From Haliotis asinina (Eukaryota; Mollusca; Gastropoda; Lepetellida; Haliotidae), in contig NC_090290.1 in the NCBI RefSeq assembly GCF_037392515.1, positions 39,951,753 through 40,015,752 of the forward strand: a stretch of 64,000 bases of DNA, read 5' to 3'. Below the pieces are notes generated by a model. It saw only the letters and a list, made by a program, of their open reading frames with translations. It searched no databases and had not been told where the DNA came from. How positions within the stretch are numbered: the first letter of the stretch is position 1; every line of letters begins with the position of its first letter. Positions 23,600-35,689 of this stretch are shown here, in pieces. The position numbers were made by a program, and so were the translations under genes.

Positions 23600-23945
23600 A
23601 TGGCCATAACAAGGATCGATAGTATAAACAGTTAAAGGGACATAACAAGGATAGTATACACCGTTAAAGGGACATAACAAGGATAGTATACACCGTTAAA
23701 GGGACATAACAAGGATAGTATACACCGTTAAAGGGACATGACAAGGATAGTATACACCGTTCAATGGACATAACAAGGATCGATAGTATAAACATTTAAA
23801 GGGACATAACAGGGATAGTATAAACAGTTAAAGGGACATAACAAGGACAGTATACACCGTTAAAGGGACATAACAAGGATAGTATACACCGTTAAAGGGA
23901 CATGACAAGGATAGTACACAGCGTTAAAGGGACTTAACAAGGGAT
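23600..23945. repeat. 32-bp minisatellite, about 11 units
   Basis: The unit contains 'gttaaagggacataacaagg' followed by 'atagtatacacc'. A few units carry 'atcgatagtataaac' variants. Confidence 0.92.
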
Positions 23946-25232
23946 GATCGGACTGGGCTCCGTATACAGCGTCTAAGTAAGGTAACTGTGGTATTATAGT
24001 ATCTCAGCGCATATTATCATCACCAGTTCTATGACAATGTCAACCATGATGGCAGCCATTCAGACTACGCGTTCAATTTGATTTGACGCCTTTGTTTGGG
24101 GGACTTGCAGCACTTGGCTTCCTGCATGGACCTTACCTGGATTTACACCTTCTCTTCGGCCGCTGGCGTTTGTGCTATTTATATAGTTACAAACCATATT
24201 TTTCAACACTTTCAAGCAATTCAACTTCTTGGTAATTCTGTTTGGTTAAACATATTCTCCACCGTTTTCACACTGTCATACTGATCCCTTGTGGTGGAAA
24301 AAAATCAATCGAGTCATGCAAAACATGTTTGACCGTGAATATTTTCATGATGCATAATGAGGGCGAATTGCAACAATAGGGTCCTGTCATGTCCAAGGGA
24401 CACGACCCTGCACAGCGCGTCACGTCGCTTAAAGCACAACTGAATTTTAACCATAAAGCCGAAAATGTTCAGGCCTAAAGGCAATGTGTGCATATACACC
24501 TGGCGCTAGACTGAATACTACATGGAAGGATATAAAAGAAGAAAATACGACATGATATTTGAACAACTGTATTATAAACCTTCATCAAAGTTCACTATTA
24601 CTCACACATAAATATCATATTTATCGTTCTCGAATGTTGATTTTTTTTTATATTATCCGATCGCAATAAGCATCGACAAAGAAATAAGTGACTTCCCACA
24701 GTTTGTTGTGGAATAATATGACATGTCTCCGCGATCCATCTCGAATGATTTTCGACGTAAGCGATAGGGCCTCCTGAATTTTTACACCAGTTTCATTCAA
24801 AAGTCAAAACTGGATCGATGGTGATTAATTCAAGAAAATATAACCATGTTATTATATTCTTCGTCATTTACATTTTGAACACTTGAAATCATACAAAATA
24901 TCTGAATATGTCGCTTTAAGTGATTTTTAAAGAGAGGAATTTGCAATTATACGTTGGCTTCAAAATGTCTTTCAAAACATAATACATGTTCAGTAAAACT
25001 CAAACACGAATCATCCTTCAAAAGTTCATTTTGGGGGACATCATCCGATTGCAACAAGCACAAACAAAGGAATAACCGACTTCTTAGATTTGGCTTGGCA
25101 ATAAGTGGGATAATAGCTGGTAATTATCGTAGTAAGTGATAGCTCTTCCATCCTGGTTCTTGGGCCGCTCATTTACATAGTAGCCATGTTAATGAGAGGC
25201 CCGGATCCACGATGTAGGTTTTCTTGAATCTT

Positions 25233-26478
25233 TCACAACAGTTTCGGGACATCTCTGGGTTCGATGCGCATGCTCGTCGGGTATTCCTTCTTCCGGCGCT
25301 CTCGCTCAGTTTCAATGGCCTCGTGATAGTATCCGTAATAATCACCCCTCCTAGCACGTGCAGGGGGTACCCACTGGTCAGCTTTGGGCCAGGGGTTTTG
25401 GAAGATGTCCCTGTGTGGCATGGAGGGGAGATTGCGTGTGTAGCCAGACAGCCTGAGAGCAGGAACCCCAGACTGCTTCAGTCCCACGTCCTTGTGGTAG
25501 TAACCTGGGAGAATAGAAATAACGGTAAAGACTAATTACAGTCTGTTGGCAGTGAAAACGTACTCATGAATTTCACTTTAAACAAAAAATCAAATCCAAA
25601 TAAAGTGAAATTAAGATTGCGAATCCTCAGAATTTGACCTTGCCAACATTTAAATCTCAAACGTTTATTCAACTTAGAATATCTTCGATGAAGCGTGAAT
25701 GTTCCAGTTTGATAGTCTGTTTCTGAAAAAAAGAAAGAAAGAAAAAAACAAATCTTTTGAAAGGGCTTTCGATAGTGACAAACATGTCACAAACATGGAT
25801 ACGTGTCGGCAAAACATCACATATGTCCTTCATACCTACGTGACTACCAGTGAAGGTCCACGTTAGAATATTGGCCTTCAGTAACCCGTGCTTGTCGTTA
25901 GAGGTGACTGACTGGATCGGGCGACTAATTTGGTTGACACATGTCATCGGTTGCGTAGGTCGATACTCATGCTGATCACTGACTTTTCTGGTTCGGACTG
26001 GATTACCGCTACCATAAATTACAGCTGGAATATTGCTGAGTGTGGCGTAAAAGTAAACTCACTTACTCACTCATTAACACTTGAACGCGTGAATTGTTGC
26101 AAGGTAATATTTGTTTCATATTTCAGGTAAATGACCACATTTAACAAGACAGCAATGAATATGACAAAACCTCAAGTATCCACCTTTTGTACAAATTATG
26201 ACAGTAGTAACGCACGACATCACACACCAGGTGACCTGTGACGTACCTCCAGGGGTGTCCCTCTGGCGTGTAAAGGCCACCCACTGGTCTTCTGACTGCA
26301 TGTCTATGGCGTCTCTGCGCGTTTCTCGGGGCAAGGAGCGATAGTCTTGGTACTTGATCCAGTCTCGCTCCGAAGGGACGTAGTACTGCTGGCCCATCCA
26401 GACGTGAGACTTCCAGTCCCCCGACAGATAGTTGTTGGAAGGGGTGGAGTAGTGGGGCTTCGGCAGTTCAGAAGACAT
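25233..26478 (-). CDS. Unrecognised Tyr/Trp/Pro-rich protein, 167 aa, two exons
   Basis: Exon 1 is 26478-26247, starting with ATG 2 bp after acceptor 'gtggtatttcag', so a 5' UTR exon lies upstream. Exon 2 is 25504-25233. The donor is 'gtacgtca', the acceptor 'ttctattctcccag', phase 1, interrupting a Gly codon. The protein is soluble, with no signal peptide or membrane segment, and rich in Tyr, Trp, Pro and Arg: 'QQYYVPSERDWIKYQDYRSL', 'TRRDAI', 'QNPWPKADQWVPPARARR'. Exon 1 is clearly paralogous to exon 1 of the plus-strand gene at 29316. I do not recognise the family. The composition recalls small axonemal microtubule-inner proteins, but this is a guess. Confidence 0.75.
25851..26072 (+). repeat. 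SINE family A copy in the intron of the 167-aa gene
   Basis: Runs from 'agtgaaggtccacgttagaa' to a (CACT)n tail 'ctcacttactcactc'. It has small internal deletions and no clear target duplication. Confidence 0.8.
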
Positions 26479-26502
26479 GGCTGAAATACCACACGTGCAG
26501 TA

Positions 26503-26769
26503 AGTGAGTGAGTGAGTTGAGTTTAACGCCGCACTCAGCAATATTCCAGCTATATGGCGGCGGTTTTTAAATAATCCAGTTCGGACAAGACATTCCGGTG
26601 ATCAGCAGCATGAGCATCGATCTGCGCAATTGGGAACTGATGATGTGCCAACCAAATCAGCGAGCCTGACCACCCGATCCCGTTAGTAGCTTCTCACGAC
26701 AGGCTTAGTCGCCTTGTATGGCAAGCATGGGTTGCTGAAGGCTTGTTCTACGCCGGACCTTCACGGGCA
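26503..26769 (-). mobile_element. SINE family A with 12-bp target duplication, upstream of the 167-aa gene
   Basis: Flanked by ACACGTGCAGTA (26491-26502) and ACACGTACAGTA (26770-26781), one mismatch. It lies only about 13-25 bp upstream of the 3' splice site preceding the ATG, so it sits at the end of the 5' UTR intron. Confidence 0.87.
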
Positions 26770-27073
26770 ACACGTACAGTATATTTCAGATAGCATTCCG
26801 GGTGGACGTGTTGGCAGGTGGCTAAACATTAGCGGATCCGGGGGATGGAGGGGGAGTTTTCAAAATGACTAAAGACCACATTGAAAATGCAATGCTTTGC
26901 AATGGCGGAGACATGAGAGGGTTCAGGCGGTTCGAACCCCTGAACTCCCTCTTTGAAAATTCCTGGATCCGCCTATGCTAAGGACAGATGAATATGAACT
27001 GTTTCATTCTGTTTATACGAATTCTTTGTTGCTCTACGCTACTCACTGGACAATATCCCAATTGTATTAACCA

Positions 27074-27218
27074 CAGGGACTTGTATCGCTTAGAAACAGC
27101 GCTCGAAAGACATATATGTGTATAGACCCTACCCTAGTATCCTTTTATATAGTACTAGGGTAGGGTCTATACACATATATGTCTTTCGAGCGCTGTTTCT
27201 AAGCGATACAAGTCCCTG
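27074..27218. repeat. Perfect 66-bp inverted repeat with 13-bp loop
   Basis: Arms 27074-27139 and 27153-27218 are exact reverse complements. The loop is tccttttatatag. No target duplication or transposon end was recognised. Confidence 0.95.
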
Positions 27219-27457
27219 GGGTATTAACGCCGCCCGGAAATCATTTGAGAACCACCGCAAAGATCTGATTAAGAACTGGTATTCACGGTCCACTGCATCC
27301 GCAACACTTCGCATTTCTTAATTAAGTCCATGATAAACTTGAGAGTTGCGATAGTTCGTAACGCTGCGGACACTTAAAAATCTGGATCGGGACATTCCAA
27401 CCTAGTCTTGTCGTAAGACGCTAAGTATATTAGCTGGAGCATGCCATTGTATACCAG

Positions 27458-27651
27458 TTGCTACCCGCGAAGATGCGGGTTAGAATTGATCTTCAGTAAC
27501 CCATGCTTGTCGTAAAAGGCGTCGTCGTTTCCTAGCGGCGTTGGTCGATATTGTTGATCACTGGATTGTTTGGTCTTGGCTCCTTTATTTACAGACCGCC
27601 GCTCTATAGATGGAGTATTGCTGAGTGCAGCGTAAAACTAAACTCACTCAC
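27458..27651 (+). mobile_element. SINE family A with short target duplication
   Basis: Flanked by TATACCAG at 27450-27457 and 27652-27659. The body begins 'ttgctacccgcgaagatgcg' and ends with the (CACT)n tail. The middle is shortened. Confidence 0.78.
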
Positions 27652-28447
27652 TATACCAGCTAAACAGATGAATGCACTTGAAAAGCAACGAATGGTCCAC
27701 CATTTTCCGGCAGTTGTACCGGGGATATTTATGAATGCGGTGTGAAACATCAATTTTGAAAAGAATCAGACGACATGGTCGTTTCACTGGCAGTTGGCTT
27801 GATGGTCAGATGAAATGGACCCTTGCCATGCACAAAGGCGATCTTTGAAATTTACTTCACATTAAAAATAGAAAATTAATTTTGAGCTGCCAGGGTTCAG
27901 GCAGTTAAGTATCAAATGGCGTGTACACTGCGATTTGAGCATTATTTAAATATGACCCCAATATGTCTTTCAGAAATTTAGTACAATGGATATCATTGTG
28001 TGTGATCAGAATAGAGCAATGTTAATTATAACTTCTGTACTATTCATCCGGTACATTTCTCCCTCAGAGTGCAAAATTCTGAATCGTAGCACGAATCAGC
28101 TTTGAAAAGCCTGGTGGAGTTATGTCCCTTGAAGGATGTGTCGACCGCATATCGACAAGACAGTACTGATCGCAAACTGTATTATTTTCAGTTGAGAGTA
28201 TAATCAAAATATGCTTTGCATGACATGTATATTTATAACTGAAAAGTACAGCGTAAACTCGTACATCGTCAAAGGTTCTTATGTGGACTGAATGCAGGGT
28301 TCACAGTTCAAATATAATGATGTATTCAGTCGGGTAAATATAAACAGTTTTGAATTATTAAGGAAATGAACAAATAATGAAATTACCTTTACGAGTCTAC
28401 AAAGGACACGAGACCATCCGTTTGTTTATACTTGCTCTGTTTCGATA

Positions 28448-28506
28448 CCAGGTGGCGTTTTCGGGCACCTGGTTGTTGCTACGATACGGTAAACAAGATG
28501 GCCGCC
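28448..28506 (+). promoter_or_regulatory. Candidate promoter of the 176-aa gene
   Basis: Contains CCAGGTG...CACCTGG inverted E-box-type arms (28449-28472), an X-box-like half site GTTGCTACGATAC (28475-28487) and a strong YY1-type motif CAAGATGGCCGCC (28494-28506). YY1 motifs of this form often mark transcription starts. X-boxes bind RFX factors of ciliary genes, but this match is weak. No TATA box. Confidence 0.35.
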
Positions 28507-29315
28507 ATGTATTCCAGGAAGTAACCAGGGGAAAGTGTTGACAGCGAATACTTGAGCGTGAGATGTGTTTCGTCTTTCTTGGAAACTGTCATTTTGATCA
28601 AGTTAGCATAGAAACAGAAATCTGTTAACAACAACCAGTTCAGTTCATAATAAATGTTGGGTTTTTTTGTTTTTGAAATGATCAGAAATTTTCTCGTGCA
28701 TTCATCGGCATTTGACCATAGCATCAAGCAAAATTGGAATCTGATAAAAAAAATATACATACTGAAGTGACGCAAACGTCACGCATACACATACATATGT
28801 GAGAATCACATAATAACGAAATATTTTATTCCATGTTCACAGCCTTAAAAAGTTGATGTAACTTAATTCAATATGAACTGAGTTTTCTTGCTTTATTGTA
28901 AATTGATACAGAATGTTATGCTGTGCAGGTAATGTGTGAAAAATAATTGTCCAGAATATATCTACACAGGATGTACAAGGGATAATTCATAGAGGGCTTT
29001 TACTGTAATTTCAGATTTTGTGTGCACATAAAACAGGAAATTAATTCGAACGTGAAATAAAATGTTAAAAATGTCTCTGCTTTGTTTACATCAATGATGT
29101 AATCATTCTCATCTTAACATATTGCATGTATCAGAATTCATTGTTATGTCAAGTTTGTCAGAAAAGGAGAAACACAGACTACATGCAATATATTCATAAT
29201 ACAGATTTTGTGAGTGATTATTGTTCACATCAATTTGGTGATTAATTAATTTTATGATTTACAGAATGTCTCAAATGGGTAACTTCCTACCTCTATTTCA
29301 GATCAAACTTCAAGT

Positions 29316-31982
29316 ATGTCACGCGGTTCATCGCGAGGTGATCTAGAGACAGGGAAGGGGACCATGTTAAGTGAACGTGGTCCACACAACAGTGTCCCTG
29401 TGGACAACTACCCAAGTGGAGATGGGAAATCGTACGTGTATGAGGGATCTGGATATTACGTCCCATCAGAAAGAAGCTGGGTGAAATACCATGAGTACAG
29501 GTCCATACCCCCTAGCACTCGCCGAGATGCTATTTTGTTCGAGTCCGAGGAACAGTGGCGGAAATATCAAAGTCAGCGAGACAGCCGCTCTGCCCCTGGT
29601 GGTGAGAATATAAATTATTATCAATTTCCAGACCTGCCTACCTGGCATATTTTTTGTATGGTTTGTTATCATTAAGTACGATTATACGCCCACATAACAG
29701 ATTGTACGCCAGTCGAGTTATAGTTGTCCAAAAATAGTTTCATTTCACACTGTAGTTCAACTTTTAGCATTAACCATCACTGAGAACATCCTTGTCTGTT
29801 CTTCCAATATTGCTTACAAATGGCAACCGCATGGCTGACCAAGGCATTGACAAATCCCAGATTCGAAAATCTGAAAATTACCCTCTGATCAGACTGAGAA
29901 ATACACTTCCATCCCCAGAACAAACAGGTCAACTAAAGGAGCCAAGTATGTGTATTGTACATACTACCATGCAGACATTAATATTGCGCATTTGGGAGAC
30001 ATGCTGTGAGGAGCCAGATTATATCCTTTATGAGATTGTACACTCCTACACCTCAAAATACATTTTTAACCACCTTGATTACACTTTGAAAGCCATTGGG
30101 GTAGGCAGGTCTGAATTACCAATGCATGAATCATATGAACCATTTTGTACACAAAATACTAGCAGTAGGCATATGTCCCTGCATGAATCATATGGACCAT
30201 TTTGTACACAAAATACTAGCAGTAGGCATATGTCCCTGCATGAATCATATGGACCATTTTGTACACAAAATACTAGCAGTAGGACCATTTTGTACACAAA
30301 ATACTAGCAGTAGGCATATGTCCCTGCATGAATCATATGGACCATTTTGTACACAAAATACTAGCAGTAGGCATATGTCCCTGCATGAATCATATGGACC
30401 ATTTTGTACACAAAATACTAGCAGTAGGCATATGTCCCTGCATGAATCAGTAGGCATATGTCCCTGCATGAATCATATGGACCATTTTGTACACAAAATA
30501 CTAGCAGTAGGCATATGTCCCTGCATGAATCATATGGACCATTTTGTACACAAAATACTAGCAGTAGGCATATGTCCCTGCATGAATCATATGGACCATT
30601 TTGTACACAAAATACTAGCAGTAGGCATATGTCCCTGCATGAATCATATGGACCATTTTGTACATAAAATACTAGCAGTAGGCATATGTCCCTGCATGAA
30701 TCATATGGACCATTTTGTACACAAAATACTAGCAGTAGGCATATGTCCCTGCATGAATCGTATGGACCATTTTGTACATAAAATACTAGCAGTAGGCATA
30801 TGTCCCTGCTGACCACCTGGGCTGGAAATGATAATCAGCCATATCAGCCCAAAATCTGTATCAACCGATTTTCCTGGCTACAAAACTGGTACTGAATAAA
30901 ATATACTCAAACGCTTGAAAATTAAAAAAATGGAGCCTAGTTGATTTAAGAGTTGAGTTTGTTGATGCAGTAGACGTTAAAAGGGTTGTTATATGTCAGT
31001 TTCTAAGTCATCATGGACTGATATGACTGGCAAAAGGAAAACTGTCATGTAATAACCTCCTAATATTAACTGTTTCAAATGTTAGAGATTTAGTGAGTGA
31101 GTGAGTTTAGTTGTACGCCACACTTTATATAGTGGCAGTCAGTAAATAATCAAGTCAGGACCAGACAATCCAGTGAATCAACAGCATGACTATCAGTCTG
31201 AGCAATTGGGAAAAAATAACATGTGTCGACCAAGTCAGCGAGTCGGACCACCCAATCCCATTAGTCACCTTTTATGGCAAGCATGGGTTGCTGAGAGCCT
31301 ACTGTTTTCCTGACCTACGTGGTTTTGTTACAGATTTAAGTGAGCGACGGAGTTCATAATCTGTTTGCAGTGACAACATACCGATGAATTTCATATTAAA
31401 CAGAAAAGTAAATCCATCAAAGTGAAAATAAAATTGCGAATACTCATACCTTTTGCCTTGCCAGTTGAAAATTTAAATCTCAGAATTTTATTCAGCTGAA
31501 GATAAAAGTTGTTTAAGAAATGATCTTAGTTTCAAATCGTTATTATTGTTTTGTATTTCACTCACTGAATACAACCCTCGATCTTTCAGGATGCTGTGTG
31601 CTGACTATTTTGTTAAAAAAATACATGACATGTACATTCCTCTTAGCGAAGACAAAAGTCTGCAAATAAGACACAATGTCTAGAGAGTATTTTTTCCATG
31701 TCTAAGTGAACTAATCACTGACATATTATTATTGCAGGTATTACATTCACTGGAGTTCCCCAGCTCCGTTCAACAACACCATTATCTGCATTACTGCCAT
31801 ATCAGCGCAATGCATGGACGAAGCCATGGTCTGGGTCAGGGTTCTTTGTGGCTCCTACAGACAAATGGATTCATGAACAAACCGGTCCAGGAATACCCTC
31901 CAATGCCTACCTGTTTTACAATGAAGAAGACTGGATCAAATTCCGATACCAAGTGGAAAACCCATCCATGAAAACAACCTGA
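29316..31982 (+). CDS. Unrecognised Tyr/Trp/Pro-rich protein, 176 aa, two exons
   Basis: Exon 1 is 29316-29601, ATG 14 bp after acceptor 'ctctatttcag', donor 'gtgaga', phase 1. Exon 2 is 31738-31982, acceptor 'ttattattgcag'. Exon 1 ends in a stretch closely matching the 167-aa protein: 'YYVPSERSWVKYHEYRSIP', 'TRRDAI', 'EQWRKYQSQRD' and 'PGG'. Exon 2 encodes ITFTGVPQLRSTTPLSALLP onward with 'SGFFVAPTDKWIHEQTG' and 'YNEEDWIKFRYQ'. The intron again splits a Gly codon. No signal peptide. AATAAA lies 222 bp after the stop. Function unknown; same family as the divergent gene at 25233. Confidence 0.78.
30123..30812. repeat. 57-bp minisatellite, about 12 units, intronic
   Basis: The unit contains 'tgcatgaatcatatggacca', 'ttttgtacacaaaatactag' and 'cagtaggcatatgtccc'. 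The period is exactly 57 bp, with two shortened units near 30285 and 30450. It keeps several frames open on both strands but lies inside the intron of the 176-aa gene. Confidence 0.93.
31092..31330 (-). repeat. SINE family A copy in the intron of the 176-aa gene
   Basis: Starts with (GTGA)n and 'gtttagttgtacgccacact'. The flanks 'agatttagtgag' and 'agatttaagtgag' look like a decayed target duplication. Confidence 0.8.
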
Positions 31983-32203
31983 TTTGTACTTGATTTAATA
32001 TGCATCAGAAACTGAGACCCATATATTTTCTCAGCATTTATTGATCCATTGTCCTTCAAAATATCAATATTGTTTTCGATTTTGGTCATGAGGTAGAAAA
32101 ACGTTCAATAACATGAAAGTATCCTCAAGCCATTTCTAGCAAATCATTGTGATTGCCCTGTGAATGATCTTGCCAAAAATTATCTTGCATATGCTCTGAA
32201 AAG

Positions 32204-32209
32204 AATAAA
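32204..32209 (+). terminator. Polyadenylation signal of the 176-aa gene
   Basis: AATAAA, 222 bp downstream of the stop codon on the coding strand. Confidence 0.6.
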
Positions 32210-32759
32210 GAACCCCACGCTGAGGTCTTAGTCGTGCTAATGACAAGTAGCTATCTTGATGCTTTCTCATGTTTTCTTCCCAATGAAATTATACATTAGA
32301 TAATATAGTATGTTCAACTGATAATCATTTGTCATCAGATTGACACCAACCCAAATGACAAGTGAAGTGTAGTAAGCATAGCATATATACACACACACCA
32401 GACATGGTCAGACGGACTGCTACCTAGTAGAACCCCCACCATGAAAAATATTCTTGATTATGCATCATTAAAATCATATGATTTTGTTTTCTCTCACGCA
32501 CGCACACGCTCATGAACAAAAAGGAAAAAAGATATATATAGGACAGTCTGTGACCTCTATATGGAAATTATATTTATGGTTGACATCAGGTCCAGATCGA
32601 GGAAATAACTGGTATTACATTGCAGTGCTGTTAGCAAATGTAGATGTGAAAGTGTTCTAGAAGTGTATTTATTGAATTGTACAAATAAATTGCTGCTGCA
32701 CTTCCAACAAGTGAGATTTTACTTATTTCTTTAGTTTTTAAGTGTAACAGCCATTAAGT

Positions 32760-34590
32760 GTCCGAATCCTGAGCAGGTATTGGAACCATGGACCTTCTGA
32801 TCATAAGGTGGACGCCTTGCCCACATGCCTGAAAAGGTTAACCCACCCACATGACTGAATGGGTTAACCAATCAACAACGGAATAGGTTTTAACCCATCT
32901 ACATGACCCAAAAAGTTAACCAGCCCACATGACTGAAAAGGTTAACCCATCAACAACAGAAAAATATTAACCCACCCATGATTGAAAAAGTTAACCCATC
33001 GACAACAGAATAGGTTAACCAGCCAACATGATTGAATAGGTTAACCCATCAACAACTGAGAAGGTTAACCCATCTACATGCCTGAAAAGGTTAACCAGTC
33101 CACATGATTGAATGGGTTATCCAATCAACTGAAAAGGCTAACCCATCTACATGACCCAAAAGGTTAACCAGCCCACATGACTGAAAAGGTTAACCCATCT
33201 ACATGACTGAAAAGGTTAACCCATCTACATGACTGAAAAGGTTAACCAGTCCACATGATTGAATGGGTTAACCAATCAACAACTGAAAATGTTAACCCAT
33301 CTACATGACCCAAAAAGTTAACCAGCCCACATGACTGAAAAGGTTAACCCATCAACAACAGAAAAATATTAACCCATCCACATGATTGAAAAAGTTAACC
33401 CATCGACAACAGAATAGGTTAACCAGCCAACATGATTGAATAGGTTAACCCATCAACAACTGATAAGGTTAACCCATCTATATGCCTGAAAAGGTTAACC
33501 AGTCCACATGATTGAATGGGTTATCCAATCAACAACTGAAAAGGTTAACCCACCTACATGACCCAAAGGGTTAACCAGCCCACATGACTGGAAAGGTTAA
33601 CCCATCTACATGACTGAAAAGGTTAACCAGTCCACATGATTGAATGGGTTATCCAATCAACAACTGAAAAGGTTAACCCATCTACATGACCCAAAAGGTT
33701 AACCAGCCCACATGACTGAAAAGGTTAACCAGCCCACATGACTGAAAAGGTTAACCCATCTACATGACTGAAAAGGTTAACCAATCTACATGACTGAAAA
33801 GGTAAACGCATACACATGACTGAAAAGGTTAACTTATCAACAAGAAAGGTTAACCCACACACATGACTGAAAAGGCTAACTCATCAACTACAGAAGAAGT
33901 TAACCTGCCCACTTGACTGAAAATGTTAACCAGCCCACATGACTGAAAAGGTTAACTCATCAACAACAGGAAAGGTTAACCAGCCCACATGACTGAAAAG
34001 GTTAACCAGCCCACATGACTGAAAAGGTTAACCCATCTACATGACTGAAAAGGTTAACCAATCTACATGACTGAAAAGGTAAACGCATACACATGACTGA
34101 AAAGGTTAACTTATCAACAAGAAAGGTTAACCCACACACATGACTGAAAAGGCTAACTCATCAACTACAGAAGAAGCTAACCTGCCCACTTGACTGAAAA
34201 TGTTAACCAGCCCACATGACTGAAAAGGTTAACTCATCAACAACAGGAAAGGTTAACCAGCCCACATGACTGAAAAGGTTAACCAGCCCACATGACTGAA
34301 AAGGTTAACCCATCTACATGACTGAAAAGGTTAACCAATCTACATGACTGAAAAGGTAAACGCATACACATGACTGAAAAGGTTAACCCATCAACAAGAA
34401 AGGTTAACCCACACACATGACTGAAAAGGCTAACTCATCAACAACAGAAGAAGTAAACCTGCCCACATGACTGAAAATGTTAACCAGCCCACATGACTGA
34501 AAAGGTTAACTCATCAACAACAGGAAAGGTTAACCCATTCACATGACTGAAAATGTTAACCCGTCAGCAAGCTGACAAGGTAAGTATGTC
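32760..34590. repeat. About 25-bp minisatellite with GTTAAC core and 277-bp higher-order repeat
   Basis: About 70 units of the type 'catgactgaaaaggttaacc', most carrying the palindrome GTTAAC. In the right half a 277-bp block recurs, marked by 'ggtaaacgca' at about 33801, 34078 and 34355. Confidence 0.93.
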
Positions 34591-34769
34591 ATGTCAGGGA
34601 TTCCTCTTGACCTGCTACAAACTACCACTTCAGCAGAATGCTTGTCCCCGATGCACAGCAAGGCACTGAGATATATCTTGCTCATATTTTAAACAGCTAT
34701 GCTCAGCCCACAAATGACACCAATGCAGCAACAATAGGCACCACATCCAATAAAAATACCACACTCTTC

Positions 34770-34985
34770 AGAATTCCAGCTATATGGAGCAGTCTAAATA
34801 AAAATCTAGTCTGGACCAGACAATTCAATGACCAACAGCCAAAGCATTGATCTACATATTTGGGATTCAATGACAAATGCCAAGTCTTTGAGTCTGACCC
34901 CCTGATCCCTTTAGTTGCCTTTTACAAAAAACATGGGTCACTTGAGACCAGTCTTAACCTGGATCTTCATGGTTCACCAAGAGGC
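34770..34985 (-). repeat. SINE family A copy, old
   Basis: Diverged match from 'agaattccagctatatggag' to 'aacctggatcttcatggttc'. The tail is lost. Confidence 0.65.
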
Positions 34986-35174
34986 AGTGAGATGGCAATG
35001 CGGAATATTGTTCACTCGTTATGTCAATGACCTAGGTTTGATTCCCAGGTTTCTGTCTCTAATGATGATTCAAAAGCAGTATAAAATGACATTCACTCAT
35101 ACACAAGTGAGTTTAGTTTTATGCCACTTATAGTAACATCCCATCAATATCACACCGCGCAGTGGGATACCTGG

Positions 35175-35685
35175 GGGGCGGTGGATGAGCTGGTGAGCTG
35201 GCTAAGGCACTAGGCTAGTGATCCAGCAAGGTTGAGGTGTCGGGATCGAGCCCACCTGTGACCACCTTGGAGTCAACATAGTGTGCTGACTCTTTCCGTG
35301 TTGTCACAACCCCTAGTGTGCAGTACACAACCCTGTGCACTTAAAATACCCACAAAGCCCTTCGTATATGACCTGATGGTGGCCACATGAATACGTGCAA
35401 ACACCTAGTTGCGGGTACAGCAACGTGCAGTGAACTTTGACAAAGTACTGTTGACTATGTGTCCCAGTCCACCCGGCTGTGAATGGGTACCTCATTAGGA
35501 TGAGAAAGCCTCAATAAACTTGGTGCGCCAAGTGGCAGCAAGAGTAGTATACTCCCCATGGAGTTGAGATTGAAATACGATGTGCTGTTGAGATTGACAT
35601 CCAGTGATCGAGGGAAAAATACCAGCGCCTTGAGCATGCACTAGTGCGTGCACATGTGTGCTATATAAATATATATCATATCAAG
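35175..35685 (+). repeat. Longer tRNA-like SINE (family C)
   Basis: The head 'gagctggtgagctggctaag' resembles box A and 'ggatcgagccc' box B. A ~430-bp unrelated body follows, ending in 'tgctatataaatatatatca'. The layout is that of a tRNA-derived SINE with an A/T-repeat tail. Only one copy is in the window. Confidence 0.55.
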
Positions 35686-35689
35686 AGAC

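Larger units (their letters stand above)
20974..25232. other. No gene recognised; repeat-rich spacer
   Basis: Holds SINE copies and the 32-bp minisatellite. Two diverged copies of a ~75-bp segment with 'ccgattgcaacaagcac'-type sequence lie near 24640-24710 and 25030-25105. Open frames are short and unconvincing. Confidence 0.5.

Noticed and set aside
29792-30307. 171-codon plus-strand frame
   Set aside because: Runs from unique intron sequence into the same minisatellite; no acceptor, no domain.
30126-30816. Open frames of up to 228 codons on both strands
   Set aside because: Produced only by the 57-bp repeat, a multiple of three, inside the intron of the 176-aa gene.
32760-34590. CRISPR-like array
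   Set aside because: Regular repeats, but no unique spacers; this is a eukaryotic minisatellite.
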